Shown in pieces: positions 44,381 through 50,937 of a stretch of 64,000 nucleotides of DNA (its first letter is position 1; each line of letters starts with the position of its first letter). Below the pieces are notes generated by a model. The model was not told the DNA's origin. It did not search any database and worked only from the letters and a program-made list of their open reading frames with translations. Position numbers and translations under genes: made by a program. This stretch comes from Saccharibacillus sp. O23 (GTDB lineage Bacteria; Bacillota; Bacilli; Paenibacillales; Paenibacillaceae), in NCBI RefSeq assembly GCF_002205895.1, contig NZ_NJDE01000009.1, positions 1 through 64,000 of the forward strand, given 5' to 3'.

Positions 44381-44407
44381 ACGAAGTTCGTGAATAAGAC
44401 GTTATAC
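44381..44407 (+). other. attI-like recombination site
   Basis: CGTGAATAAGACGTTATACGAAAT (read in two parts: CGTGAATA at 44389-44396 and GTTATAC at 44401-44407) matches the right ends of the downstream attC-like sites (CGTGAATAcaggaaCGTTAnnCGAAAT) but has no left partner arm. This is what an attI insertion site looks like. It lies 58 bp after the recombinase stop, on its 3' side, so the integrase points toward the cassettes. No clear cassette promoter was seen. Confidence 0.7.
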
Positions 44408-44453
44408 GAAATCATCCACTGACTAAACTATTTTATAAAGAGGGTAAACAAAA

Positions 44454-45062
44454 ATGAATTCTAATAATCTCTCATGGAAAAGTATTTACTCGTCTTGGAG
44501 ATACTTCGTTCAAGAGGAATGCTATGAATCCTTCGAAAACTTAGCTTTTAAACAGATTCAAATAAAAGCTCAATTGAATCCTAAACTCGATGTAGGAACT
44601 GGCATAATAGATTGGTGGCCAAGCAATGAAGTAGAGTTAAGAATACAAAATTTAAATGATAGAGGGATTAGTGGTGCGAAGTGGAATACCATAAAAGGCT
44701 TTAAACGAACTGCTGAAATACTGTGGGATAATAAAGAGAATAAAGAACAACAAGCTCTAATTTGGATTCTTGCTGGGTTGAACGAAATAATGCACCATCT
44801 TCCAGAAGAGTGGAGAGGAGATCCATATAGATTTATTCGTGAAGTAAGACTGAATATAATGCAAGAGCTTAAAGAAAGAAATATGGAGTATTGGAATTCC
44901 TCAATCAAAAGGTTCTTACCAGTTACTGTAGATAAGTTTTTAAAATTATATTCTACCCCAATGAATATATATAATCTAATGAATATAGTAGCCATTGATA
45001 ATATCTTTTCTAAAAACTCTTGGACATTAGTGAATGTCTCTCGTGAGGAAGACTTCGTCTAA
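44454..45062 (+). CDS. Cassette 1: unknown protein
   Basis: This 202-residue protein has no recognised domain. It is Asn-, Lys-, Ile- and Trp-rich, with two long helices in the middle (LIWILAGLNEIMHHLPEEW) and VRLNIMQELKERNMEYW further on. Its codon use and AT richness differ sharply from the flanking chromosome. ATG follows AGAGGGT. Its stop TAA lies inside the left core box GTCTAAC of attC1, so the gene fills the cassette. No signal peptide or membrane segment was seen. Confidence 0.75.
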   Translation: MNSNNLSWKSIYSSWRYFVQEECYESFENLAFKQIQIKAQLNPKLDVGTGIIDWWPSNEVELRIQNLNDRGISGAKWNTIKGFKRTAEILWDNKENKEQQALIWILAGLNEIMHHLPEEWRGDPYRFIREVRLNIMQELKERNMEYWNSSIKRFLPVTVDKFLKLYSTPMNIYNLMNIVAIDNIFSKNSWTLVNVSREEDFV

Positions 45063-45152
45063 CATAATATTCACGTTGCGGACATCCGTCCTGAGTCCGG
45101 CATACGCCGGACCCCCGACATGCTTCGAGTCGTGAATACAGGAACGTTATCC
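45057..45152 (+). other. attC-like site 1
   Basis: Left box GTCTAAC (45057-45063) and right box GTTATCC (45146-45152). Outer arms TATTCACG/CGTGAATA (8 bp). Hairpin I is GGAC-atcc-GTCC, hairpin II GTCCGGC-atac-GCCGGAC, hairpin III weaker near CCGACatgcTTCGAG. The crossover G^TT would lie at 45146/45147. Cassette 1 spans 44402-45146; its start TTATAC predicts GTATAAC, six of seven matching. Confidence 0.85.
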
Positions 45153-45187
45153 GAAACTACTTAAATCCAATGTTGAGGTGACTTGCT

Positions 45188-45865
45188 TTGGAGATAATAA
45201 AAAGAAACCTAGATGAAAGTACTATAGAAGTATCAGCAATCAACAAGGAATATATAAAATTTTTCGGTGATTTTTTTGAGGATGAAAATAGAGGTATAGA
45301 TCTATTAAAGACTTGTTATGAAATGAGTGAACAAGATGTTAGACCAAGAAGAATCATAAATAATATTGCCAGACTAATATCGTTGGGAGACGAACTTATA
45401 TCATTGAAGCCAGGTAGACATGGACTGGCGATCTTTTATTGGATAGTGAGCATTGAAGCAGTGAGTAACATAGCTAATCAAGGTGAAAAGGAAAGGTATA
45501 AAATTAAGATTATTAGAGATTTTTTTGAAGAATACATTAATGAGATAGATAAGGAGTTTCTATTAAGGCATATCGAAAGAGCAATCATAGATATGCGCGA
45601 AGAAAATTCATCGGAAATAAGTCTAAGTATCATAGCTACGATCTTTTATAACATTAGACATGATTTTGTACATGAAGGCATTTATTCGAATTTCCATTTT
45701 AGTTCAGCTAACGAAGAGAGAGTTTTGAACTCTTTAGTTATGAAAGAACATGGTAAAGATGTAGAAGAAGAAAGAACTTACTATGTATCAATCACTTATG
45801 AACAGATGAGAAAAATAATAATTAATGGACTTTTGAATTTATTGAAAAGACAGATGGATAATTAA
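45188..45865 (+). CDS. Cassette 2: HEPN-like protein
   Basis: This 225-residue helical protein contains YNIRHDFVHEGIY near residue 158, an R-x4-H motif (RHDFVH) as in HEPN-superfamily ribonucleases and ApeA-like proteins, within a helix-rich domain. HEPN proteins often act as RNases in defence or toxin systems; a role in defence here is an inference. TTG 45188 is 7 bp after GAGGTG. It lies in cassette 2 (45147-45981), which begins TTATCC and whose site carries GGATAAC, an exact match. The gene is AT-rich like its neighbours. Confidence 0.75.
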   Translation: MEIIKRNLDESTIEVSAINKEYIKFFGDFFEDENRGIDLLKTCYEMSEQDVRPRRIINNIARLISLGDELISLKPGRHGLAIFYWIVSIEAVSNIANQGEKERYKIKIIRDFFEEYINEIDKEFLLRHIERAIIDMREENSSEISLSIIATIFYNIRHDFVHEGIYSNFHFSSANEERVLNSLVMKEHGKDVEEERTYYVSITYEQMRKIIINGLLNLLKRQMDN

Positions 45866-45891
45866 TAGTCCATTTAAGGAAAAGTAGCATC

Positions 45892-45987
45892 GGATAACAT
45901 AATATTCAAGCTGCGGGCATAAGCCCTTGATCCGGCAGTCGCCGGATACTCGACATACGTCGAGTCGTGAATACAGGAACGTTAGAC
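45892..45987 (+). other. attC-like site 2
   Basis: Left box GGATAAC (45892-45898) is the exact complement of GTTATCC at the start of cassette 2, and the right box is GTTAGAC (45981-45987), a perfect GTTRRRY. Outer arms are TATTCA/TGAATA. Hairpin I GGGC-ataa-GCCC, hairpin II ATCCGGC-agtc-GCCGGAT and hairpin III ACTCGAC-atac-GTCGAGT are all perfect: the best preserved copy. Confidence 0.9.
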
Positions 45988-46013
45988 GAAATTTCCTTAA
46001 AGGAGAGTCAAAA

Positions 46014-46745
46014 ATGTCAAATCATTGGGATATTTATTTTTCTACAATAGAAGAGCATTTTGCATCCATCGTTTTAGATATGGGTATTTGGAAAGAAGTA
46101 GATCAAAGGCAGTTTTCTTTTCCCATGGCTTTGAGATTTAAAATTAAAAATCCAAATAAGAGCGGTATTCCTATAGATCGAGAGGCAGAAATAATAAATG
46201 ATTTAGAAGACAGAATAATTAATGAAATCAATGGTACCGGATATCATGTTGGACGAGTAACAACTAACGGAATAAGAGATTTATTTTTTTATTTTAGCCA
46301 AGATTATGATTTGTCTTCGCTGGCAGGTCCGATATTTTTAGAACATGGATATGATATTGAAACATTTTCTATTAATGAAGAAGAGCCTTGGGGATTTTAT
46401 TTTAACTTCTTATATCCAAACGAGTATGAAATTCAACATATGGGAAATCGGAAGGTATTAGAGTCTCTTCGTACTTCTGGTGATTCTTTAGAAGAATCAA
46501 GACGTGTAGATCACTGGATAGAATTTAGAAGTGATATGGACAAACTAGGTTTCATCAAAAAAGTAGAATCACTGGATTTCAAGATTGAACAAGAACATCA
46601 GTCTACAGACGCAATTACACTTCGGATTTATCGAGCAGATAGAGTAGACCCACAATCAATAAATGATCTTACAGATCTGTTGGTCGATTTAGTAAATGAA
46701 TTTAATGCAAGGTATGAGGGTTGGGAAACACAAGTAATTAAGTAG
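46014..46745 (+). CDS. Cassette 3: DUF695 / RraB-like protein
   Basis: This 243-residue protein reads as two domains. Residues 1-140 resemble DUF695 (MSNHWDIYFSTIEEHFASIV, FPMALRFKIKNPNKSGIPID, HVGRVTTNGIRDLFFYFSQD). Residues 150-240 resemble the ribonuclease-E-inhibitor RraB family (LESLRTSGDSLEESRRVDHW, EFRSDMDKLGFIKKVESLDF). It may influence RNA turnover, but RraB homologues in Firmicutes have no known role. ATG 46014 follows AAAGGAG. The cassette 45982-46834 starts TTAGAC but has an atypical right site. Confidence 0.82.
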   Translation: MSNHWDIYFSTIEEHFASIVLDMGIWKEVDQRQFSFPMALRFKIKNPNKSGIPIDREAEIINDLEDRIINEINGTGYHVGRVTTNGIRDLFFYFSQDYDLSSLAGPIFLEHGYDIETFSINEEEPWGFYFNFLYPNEYEIQHMGNRKVLESLRTSGDSLEESRRVDHWIEFRSDMDKLGFIKKVESLDFKIEQEHQSTDAITLRIYRADRVDPQSINDLTDLLVDLVNEFNARYEGWETQVIK

Positions 46746-46760
46746 CGATTCAAAGCAGCA

Positions 46761-46840
46761 TCCGCACCACCTAGCCGCATCGCGGCTGGCTGCTACGCAG
46801 CCTTAAGGTGGCGGGACGTCGTAAATGCGGAACGTTGTAT
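46761..46840 (+). other. attC-like site 3, variant
   Basis: The right end (GTAAATGCGGAACGTTGTAT) matches the others, with GTTGTAT at 46834-46840. The body differs: outer TCCGCA/TGCGGA and CCACCT/AGGTGG enclose AGCCGC-atc-GCGGCT and GGCTGC-tac-GCAGCC. No left box of the expected GTCTAAC type was found. It may be a different site class or a rearranged copy. Confidence 0.65.
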
Positions 46841-46869
46841 GAAATCCCTACAAGGCATAAGGAGAAATA

Positions 46870-47118
46870 ATGAAAAAAATAAGTCATTTACAAACAAAAC
46901 TTGCAAGCCGCTTTGCTGATCTGGATCCCAATAAAGAAGAAAATAAAAACACAAAGTTTGCTGATTTGATTATTGATGATAGGTCACTTTATCAAACGCT
47001 TAAGAAGCATGATTTAGTACCTTCCCTTGGATGGGGAAGTGACAAGTTGCAAAGGCTATACGGATCAAGGGCTGTTCGGATAATATGCATAAGAATTCCG
47101 AACAAGATAATCAAATAA
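46870..47118 (+). CDS. Cassette 4: small unknown protein
   Basis: This 82-residue ORF starts 6 bp after AAGGAGAAAT and contains LQTKLASRFADLDPNKEENK, FADLIIDDRSLYQTLKKHDL and VPSLGWGSDKLQRLYG. After that the sequence looks less natural (RAVRIICIRIPNKIIK), so a frameshift near 47070 may have cut a longer protein. No family is recognised. It shares a cassette (46835-47706) with the next gene. Confidence 0.6.
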   Translation: MKKISHLQTKLASRFADLDPNKEENKNTKFADLIIDDRSLYQTLKKHDLVPSLGWGSDKLQRLYGSRAVRIICIRIPNKIIK

Positions 47119-47150
47119 ATAACAATCCTTCAAAGGAGGAAGAAGATAAA

Positions 47151-47582
47151 ATGTATACCTACAAGGCTATTTCCGAAGAAGATCTAACACTAGGATTTTC
47201 AAAATTTCTTGATACCGGTATTTATGCAGGTGAAGAAAGCGCAAAGTTTAGAGGATCGCTTCTTACTTTATTTGGTGAACCGTTATATCAATCAGATAAT
47301 GCTGAAGGTGCATACCATTATGTAATTGAAGTAAGCCATGATACAAGCAAGTGGCATTTTATGGTTTATGATGGCCCTTCAGGGCCTGCAATTGGTTACG
47401 ATCGAAAGGAAAATCAACCAAATGCAATAGAGTCCGCAAAAGCTTTACTAGAGAAAATTAGAGAAACACCACCTTCTGATTTTAATGAAGTCATCTATTA
47501 CGAAGACTTCGGCTCAAAAATTACATACGGGTGTAAGAATGGAGAATGTTTTTATAAAGAAGAAAATGAAGAAAGTCATTAG
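47151..47582 (+). CDS. Cassette 4: unknown protein
   Basis: This 143-residue acidic soluble protein starts at ATG 47151, 10 bp after AAAGGAGG; an in-frame ATG further upstream (47085) lies inside the previous ORF. It contains LTLGFSKFLDTGIYAGEESA, YHYVIEVSHDTSKWHFMVYD and GPAIGYDRKENQPNAIESAK, and a C-terminal Cys pair (YGCKNGECFY). Size, acidity and mixed alpha/beta pattern would suit an immunity-like or antitoxin-like protein, but no family is recognised. Confidence 0.65.
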   Translation: MYTYKAISEEDLTLGFSKFLDTGIYAGEESAKFRGSLLTLFGEPLYQSDNAEGAYHYVIEVSHDTSKWHFMVYDGPSGPAIGYDRKENQPNAIESAKALLEKIRETPPSDFNEVIYYEDFGSKITYGCKNGECFYKEENEESH

Positions 47583-47616
47583 AATCTGAAGGTGTTTTAT
47601 AGAGGATATTAACTTC

Positions 47617-47712
47617 AGCTAACATCATATTCGTGCAGCGGGCATTCGTCCTTGATCCGGCAGCCGCCGGATGCTCGACATACGTCGGGGCGTGAATACA
47701 AGAATGTTATGT
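47617..47712 (+). other. attC-like site 4
   Basis: Left box AGCTAAC (47617-47623), right box GTTATGT (47706-47712). Outer TATTC/GAATA. Hairpin I GGGC-attc-GTCC has a G-T wobble, hairpin II ATCCGGC-agcc-GCCGGAT is perfect, hairpin III CTCGAC-atac-GTCGGG has one wobble. The left box does not fit the start of cassette 4 (TTGTAT), suggesting an earlier exchange or a merged cassette. Confidence 0.85.
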
Positions 47713-47819
47713 GTACTCCCCAAAACGATAAAAACCTTTTAACATCGAGGTGAATCCCCATTCTTTCCAACCCTTTTTCTTTCTTTAAAATCTATCGACT
47801 AAAGCAAGAACTACAAATC

Positions 47820-48197
47820 GTGAAGCCTATATTTGAGATCATGAAGGATCGGAAAGAGATCTTTACCAACCATTGGGAAACCCGATCAGAAGCTTACCCT
47901 TCACTACGAGAACCAGATGTTCGCGAGGTTTGGAAGTATACGAAAGAAAAACTAATTGAATTGAAAGTGTATTTAAATACAAAGAGGTCAGATCGAAAGA
48001 CAGAGGAAATCATAAAATTCTACAAAGAACATGTCGAACTACTTTTAAAAGATCATCAAAGAGAACAAACAGAATATCCAGGGAACTACATGTATTTTTA
48101 CAACGAGTTGCTTTTAGGATCGGAAAGATATTTGACGATCCAAAATGAATTAAAGAAGTTAGGTTGTGAAATCGAAGAAGAGGGGAGCAACACATAA
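47820..48197 (+). CDS. Cassette 5: unknown helical protein
   Basis: This 125-residue ORF from GTG 47820 lacks a ribosome site. The frame stays open upstream to ATT 47760, which lies 6 bp after GAGGTGA and would add ILSNPFSFFKIYRLKQELQI, a plausible N-terminus; an ATT start is therefore possible. The protein is rich in Lys and Glu and all helical (VREVWKYTKEKLIELKVYLN, IIKFYKEHVELLLKDHQREQ). No family is recognised. Its stop TAA lies within the left box ACATAAC of the truncated site, as in cassette 1. Confidence 0.6.
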   Translation: MKPIFEIMKDRKEIFTNHWETRSEAYPSLREPDVREVWKYTKEKLIELKVYLNTKRSDRKTEEIIKFYKEHVELLLKDHQREQTEYPGNYMYFYNELLLGSERYLTIQNELKKLGCEIEEEGSNT

Positions 48198-48260
48198 CAT
48201 CATATTCGAGCTGTAGGCATACGCCTTTGATCCGGCATTCGCCGGATACTCGACATGCGT
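48192..48260 (+). other. attC-like site 5, truncated
   Basis: Left box ACATAAC (48192-48198) is the exact complement of GTTATGT, which begins cassette 5. Hairpin I AGGC-atac-GCCT and hairpin II ATCCGGC-attc-GCCGGAT are perfect; hairpin III stops after CTCGAC-atgc-GT and the right outer arm and right box are missing. The element ends at a deletion or fusion junction. Confidence 0.8.
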
Positions 48261-48262
48261 TA

Positions 48263-48479
48263 AAGTGAAATTTACTTTACTTCGTTACCTTTTGACTGGC
48301 ATACCGATACGAAGCAAACGGCATTAAGGATTATAGAGAATGAAGAAGCCCGAAGAATCAATGCGTATTTTAGAGTAGAGCATGGTTATCATATTTTTAG
48401 TTTTAAGCCTAAAGATCGAGCAGAAGATACTCAGTGCTTGATAGGTGCGAAAGCCATTAAATATAGGGTGAAAGAATAA
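48263..48479 (+). pseudogene. Headless gene fragment at the array end
   Basis: Directly after the cut attC-like site an open frame of about 70 codons encodes LPFDWHTDTKQTALRIIENE, RRINAYFRVEHGYHIFSFKP and CLIGAKAIKYRVKE, ending TAA, but it has no start codon or ribosome site. It is probably the 3' part of a gene whose beginning was deleted together with the right half of the site. The remaining gap up to 48626 holds only a 29-codon ORF (48500-48589) of doubtful meaning. Confidence 0.6.
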
Positions 48480-48626
48480 TTTTTGTACAAGAAATTCGCA
48501 TGGCTGAGAGTAGAACTCGCCCCACGATCTTTGACCAGCTAACCGAGATGATAAGAAAACATGAAAATCTGACATTGATTCTGGAGTAGCGAAGGTACGG
48601 AAAGATGAATGAGAGGACAGATAAAC

Positions 48627-49172
48627 ATGATCACTCTTGAATATTTCGAACCTGCCGACTTTGCTTCGCTTATTGAATGGAGCGGAGACGAAGAGTTTTT
48701 GCTTCAATGGTCCGGGCCTGATTTTAAATATCCGCTAATGATCGATCAATTGACTCGTTATGTACAAGATGCGAATGATAGAAGAACCTCTAATAAATTT
48801 ATCTACAAAGCAGTCGAGCAGCATACGAACGAACTTGTAGGCCATGTGTCTCTTGGGAACGTAGACCGATCTAATCGATCAGGAAGAATCGGCAAAGTCC
48901 TGCTGAGCCCGAATCATAGAGGCAAAGGGTACGGAAAACAGCTCATTGATCGTGTACTGCATATCGGATTTAACGAATTTGAATTACATCGAATTAGCTT
49001 AGGTGTATTCGATTTCAATATCTCGGCTATACAGTGTTATGAGAGTGCGGGTTTTGTGAGAGAAGGATTGCTTAGAGATGCGAGAAAGTACAAAGACAAC
49101 TATTGGAATCTGATCGAGATGAGTATTTTAGAAGAGGAATGGAGAAAAAAAGATACACCTACAAACGAATGA
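48627..49172 (+). CDS. GNAT family N-acetyltransferase
   Basis: This 181-residue acetyltransferase of the RimJ/RimL type starts MITLEYFEPADFASLIEWSG and has the acetyl-CoA loop in VLLSPNHRGKGYGKQLIDRV, followed by HRISLGVFDFNISAIQCYES and a C-terminal DNYWNLIEMSILEEEW. It should transfer acetyl from acetyl-CoA to an amine, substrate unknown. ATG 48627 is preferred over ATG 48609 because it begins the conserved fold. It stands just to the right of the cassette array, in DNA of intermediate base composition. Confidence 0.88.
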   Translation: MITLEYFEPADFASLIEWSGDEEFLLQWSGPDFKYPLMIDQLTRYVQDANDRRTSNKFIYKAVEQHTNELVGHVSLGNVDRSNRSGRIGKVLLSPNHRGKGYGKQLIDRVLHIGFNEFELHRISLGVFDFNISAIQCYESAGFVREGLLRDARKYKDNYWNLIEMSILEEEWRKKDTPTNE

Positions 49173-49220
49173 ACAGACGGAAAGTACGTGTATAAAACCA
49201 TAACGGTCGAGGTGAGAAAA

Positions 49221-49544
49221 TTGAAATATTTCTACGGCGTGTTATCGATTCTGGGGCTTGTTATTCCTTACATGCAGTTCGTCCCTTGGCTGGGCGAGAA
49301 CGGATTTAATCTAAGCCTACTCTTGAGCGAAGCGGCAGCGAATCGAATCAGTTCTTTTGCTTGGCTGGATATCCTTGCTTCTGTAGTTGTTCTGATCGGA
49401 TTTATTCTCTATGAAGGCAGGCGAGTCGGCGTAAAATACCAGTGGCTCCCGATCGTCGGAACGTTAACCGTGGGCGTCTCGTTGGGATTGCCTTTATTTT
49501 TATTGCTGCGCGAGATTCGAATGGAGAAAATGAAAGAACGTTGA
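49221..49544 (+). CDS. DUF2834 family membrane protein
   Basis: This protein of about 107 residues has three hydrophobic segments (YGVLSILGLVIPYMQFVPWL, WLDILASVVVLIGFILYEG, LPIVGTLTVGVSLGLPLFL) and the family pattern of DUF2834, with FEGRR-like YEGRRVGVKYQWLP. It is probably an integral membrane protein; function unknown. TTG 49221 follows CGAGGTGAG; GTG 49188 is an alternative without a good site. Confidence 0.82.
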   Translation: MKYFYGVLSILGLVIPYMQFVPWLGENGFNLSLLLSEAAANRISSFAWLDILASVVVLIGFILYEGRRVGVKYQWLPIVGTLTVGVSLGLPLFLLLREIRMEKMKER

Positions 49545-49585
49545 GAAGCGTCGATTATGAAGATCTCGATAAGGATGGATAAACA

Positions 49586-50059
49586 TTGATAGAGAGCCGA
49601 ACTAAGGAAGTTTTAAAACGTTTAATTTATACATACAGCGACATTCCACTTCCTTTATCGAATTCCCTATGGAATCCTGATGATGCTGAGCTTCTGAAAC
49701 GGATCGGTTTGTTCGACGGCTCCTACTCCTTGGCCGCTAGTATCGAAGACATCTTGCTGGAGCATCGTTGCGTTATGAAGTTCGGCGATCGGGTGCGTTT
49801 GGCTAACCGGATCTGGGCGGCGGCGTATCCGAATTACCCCTACAAAGTCGCTTGGCATGAGGGGTGTCAGGGGTATTTTGAAATTTGGAAAGAACTCGCG
49901 ACAAACCGATTCTACTTGGAGTGCGACGAATGCTCGATTCAAGTCGATTCTCCTGAAGATTTGACTCGGCATAAGGCTTCCGAACGTTTCTACGGCCTGT
50001 CCGTCTATCCGACAGTGGAAGAATTAAAAGCGATCGATTGGTTCAAGCTGATCCTCTGA
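49586..50059 (+). CDS. Unknown protein with a CxxC pair
   Basis: This 157-residue soluble protein starts at TTG 49586 after AAGGATGG. It contains RIGLFDGSYSLAASIEDILL, VKAWHEG-like YKVAWHEGCQGYFEIWKEL and FYLECDECSIQVDSPEDLTR, with a CDEC pair that could bind metal. It lacks a signal peptide or membrane segment. No family is recognised. It opens a run of short, closely spaced genes to 53845. Confidence 0.65.
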   Translation: MIESRTKEVLKRLIYTYSDIPLPLSNSLWNPDDAELLKRIGLFDGSYSLAASIEDILLEHRCVMKFGDRVRLANRIWAAAYPNYPYKVAWHEGCQGYFEIWKELATNRFYLECDECSIQVDSPEDLTRHKASERFYGLSVYPTVEELKAIDWFKLIL

Positions 50060-50094
50060 TCGACTCCAGCCCAAGCGAAGAAAGGACGGGGAAT

Positions 50095-50460
50095 ATGGAA
50101 CATTTATCGAACGAAAGCAAGCTCGAATCCATTCAATCCATGAAGTCGACGCTGCATAAATTGGAGAGTGCTTTAGCTCAGATGACGGAGAACGGTACCA
50201 ATACCACGCTCGTCAAAAAAAGGCTTCACGCTATCCACGTCGGTCTAGCCGCGCTCGAACAGGTTTGGAATCACAGCCCTCTTTCCCATACGCAAGAAGA
50301 TCTGACAGAAGCCCGAAAAGTCATAGTCGGTCTGCTCCCGTCGGTCGAGAGCAGCTATGAACGATCTAAAGCGGGCAGCCCGCAAAAAACGCTGCTGGAA
50401 AGACGCATCAAAGCGCTGCATCAATCGGTTCAAGCGATCGACGAACTGGCTGCCCGATGA
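50095..50460 (+). CDS. Unknown all-helical protein
   Basis: This 121-residue protein is built of amphipathic helices (SIQSMKSTLHKLESALAQMT, VKKRLHAIHVGLAALEQVW, RRIKALHQSVQAIDELAAR), probably a coiled-coil or helical bundle. ATG 50095 lies shortly after AAAGGACGGGG. The stop overlaps the next start by ATGA, so the two are coupled. No family is recognised. Confidence 0.65.
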   Translation: MEHLSNESKLESIQSMKSTLHKLESALAQMTENGTNTTLVKKRLHAIHVGLAALEQVWNHSPLSHTQEDLTEARKVIVGLLPSVESSYERSKAGSPQKTLLERRIKALHQSVQAIDELAAR

Positions 50461-50921
50461 GCCGCGCGGTCGTCAAGAAAACGAATAAAGCGATGCAGCG
50501 TTTATTAAATGAGCTTGTTCCGATGGATGAACCTTTGGAATGCGATTTGTTTGATCCTATTTTTGACGAGTGGGACGATTGCATCCTTATGGACGGTTCG
50601 GGGTTGGAAGAGATGAATTCGATCGAAGAAACGGTTTATCCGGACCGAACAGCTCTGGAAGCTTCGATCAATCATTATCATATGGAGAATCTCGAAATGG
50701 GTTTAGACCTTATGGCGAATTGGGAAAAGCATTTGAAAGCGAAGTATCCGGAACGGTCGTTTATGTTGATTCTAAGTTCCACGCTCGAAGGCGAAGAAGT
50801 CGTGATTCGATTCTACCAATTGAGAAAAGACGAACCCGAGTGGCTTGAACGGAAAGACCTTGAAAAGTATAAAGAGGAAGCGATCTTGGCTGTCGAGGTA
50901 CTGAGTATAAACGTATGTTGA
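50457..50921 (+). CDS. Unknown acidic protein
   Basis: This 154-residue protein is acidic in the first half (EPLECDLFDPIFDEWDDCIL) and alpha/beta in the second (FMLILSSTLEGEEVVIRFYQ, ILAVEVLSINVC). It is coupled to the preceding helical protein. Its size and acidity suit an immunity- or antitoxin-like protein, but no known family is recognised. Confidence 0.65.
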   Translation: MSRAVVKKTNKAMQRLLNELVPMDEPLECDLFDPIFDEWDDCILMDGSGLEEMNSIEETVYPDRTALEASINHYHMENLEMGLDLMANWEKHLKAKYPERSFMLILSSTLEGEEVVIRFYQLRKDEPEWLERKDLEKYKEEAILAVEVLSINVC

Positions 50922-50937
50922 AAGGTTGAATGAATAA

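Noticed and set aside
45057-45152. Cloverleaf sites as tRNA genes
   Set aside because: Arms have 4, 7 and 7 pairs with tetraloops, and there is no TTC loop, anticodon context or CCA-type acceptor stem; the pattern fits recombination sites.
45057-48260. Reading the repeated palindromic elements as a CRISPR array
   Set aside because: Repeats are about 95 bp, unequal, about 500-900 bp apart and separated by whole genes; no cas genes are present.
48500-48589. 29-codon ORF starting MAESRTRPTIF
   Set aside because: No ribosome site and no recognisable family; it may be part of a decayed gene, so it is only mentioned in the gap description.
43226-48600. Transposon or insertion sequence as the source of the AT-rich island
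   Set aside because: No transposase, terminal inverted repeats or target duplication were seen; site-specific recombination explains the repeats better.
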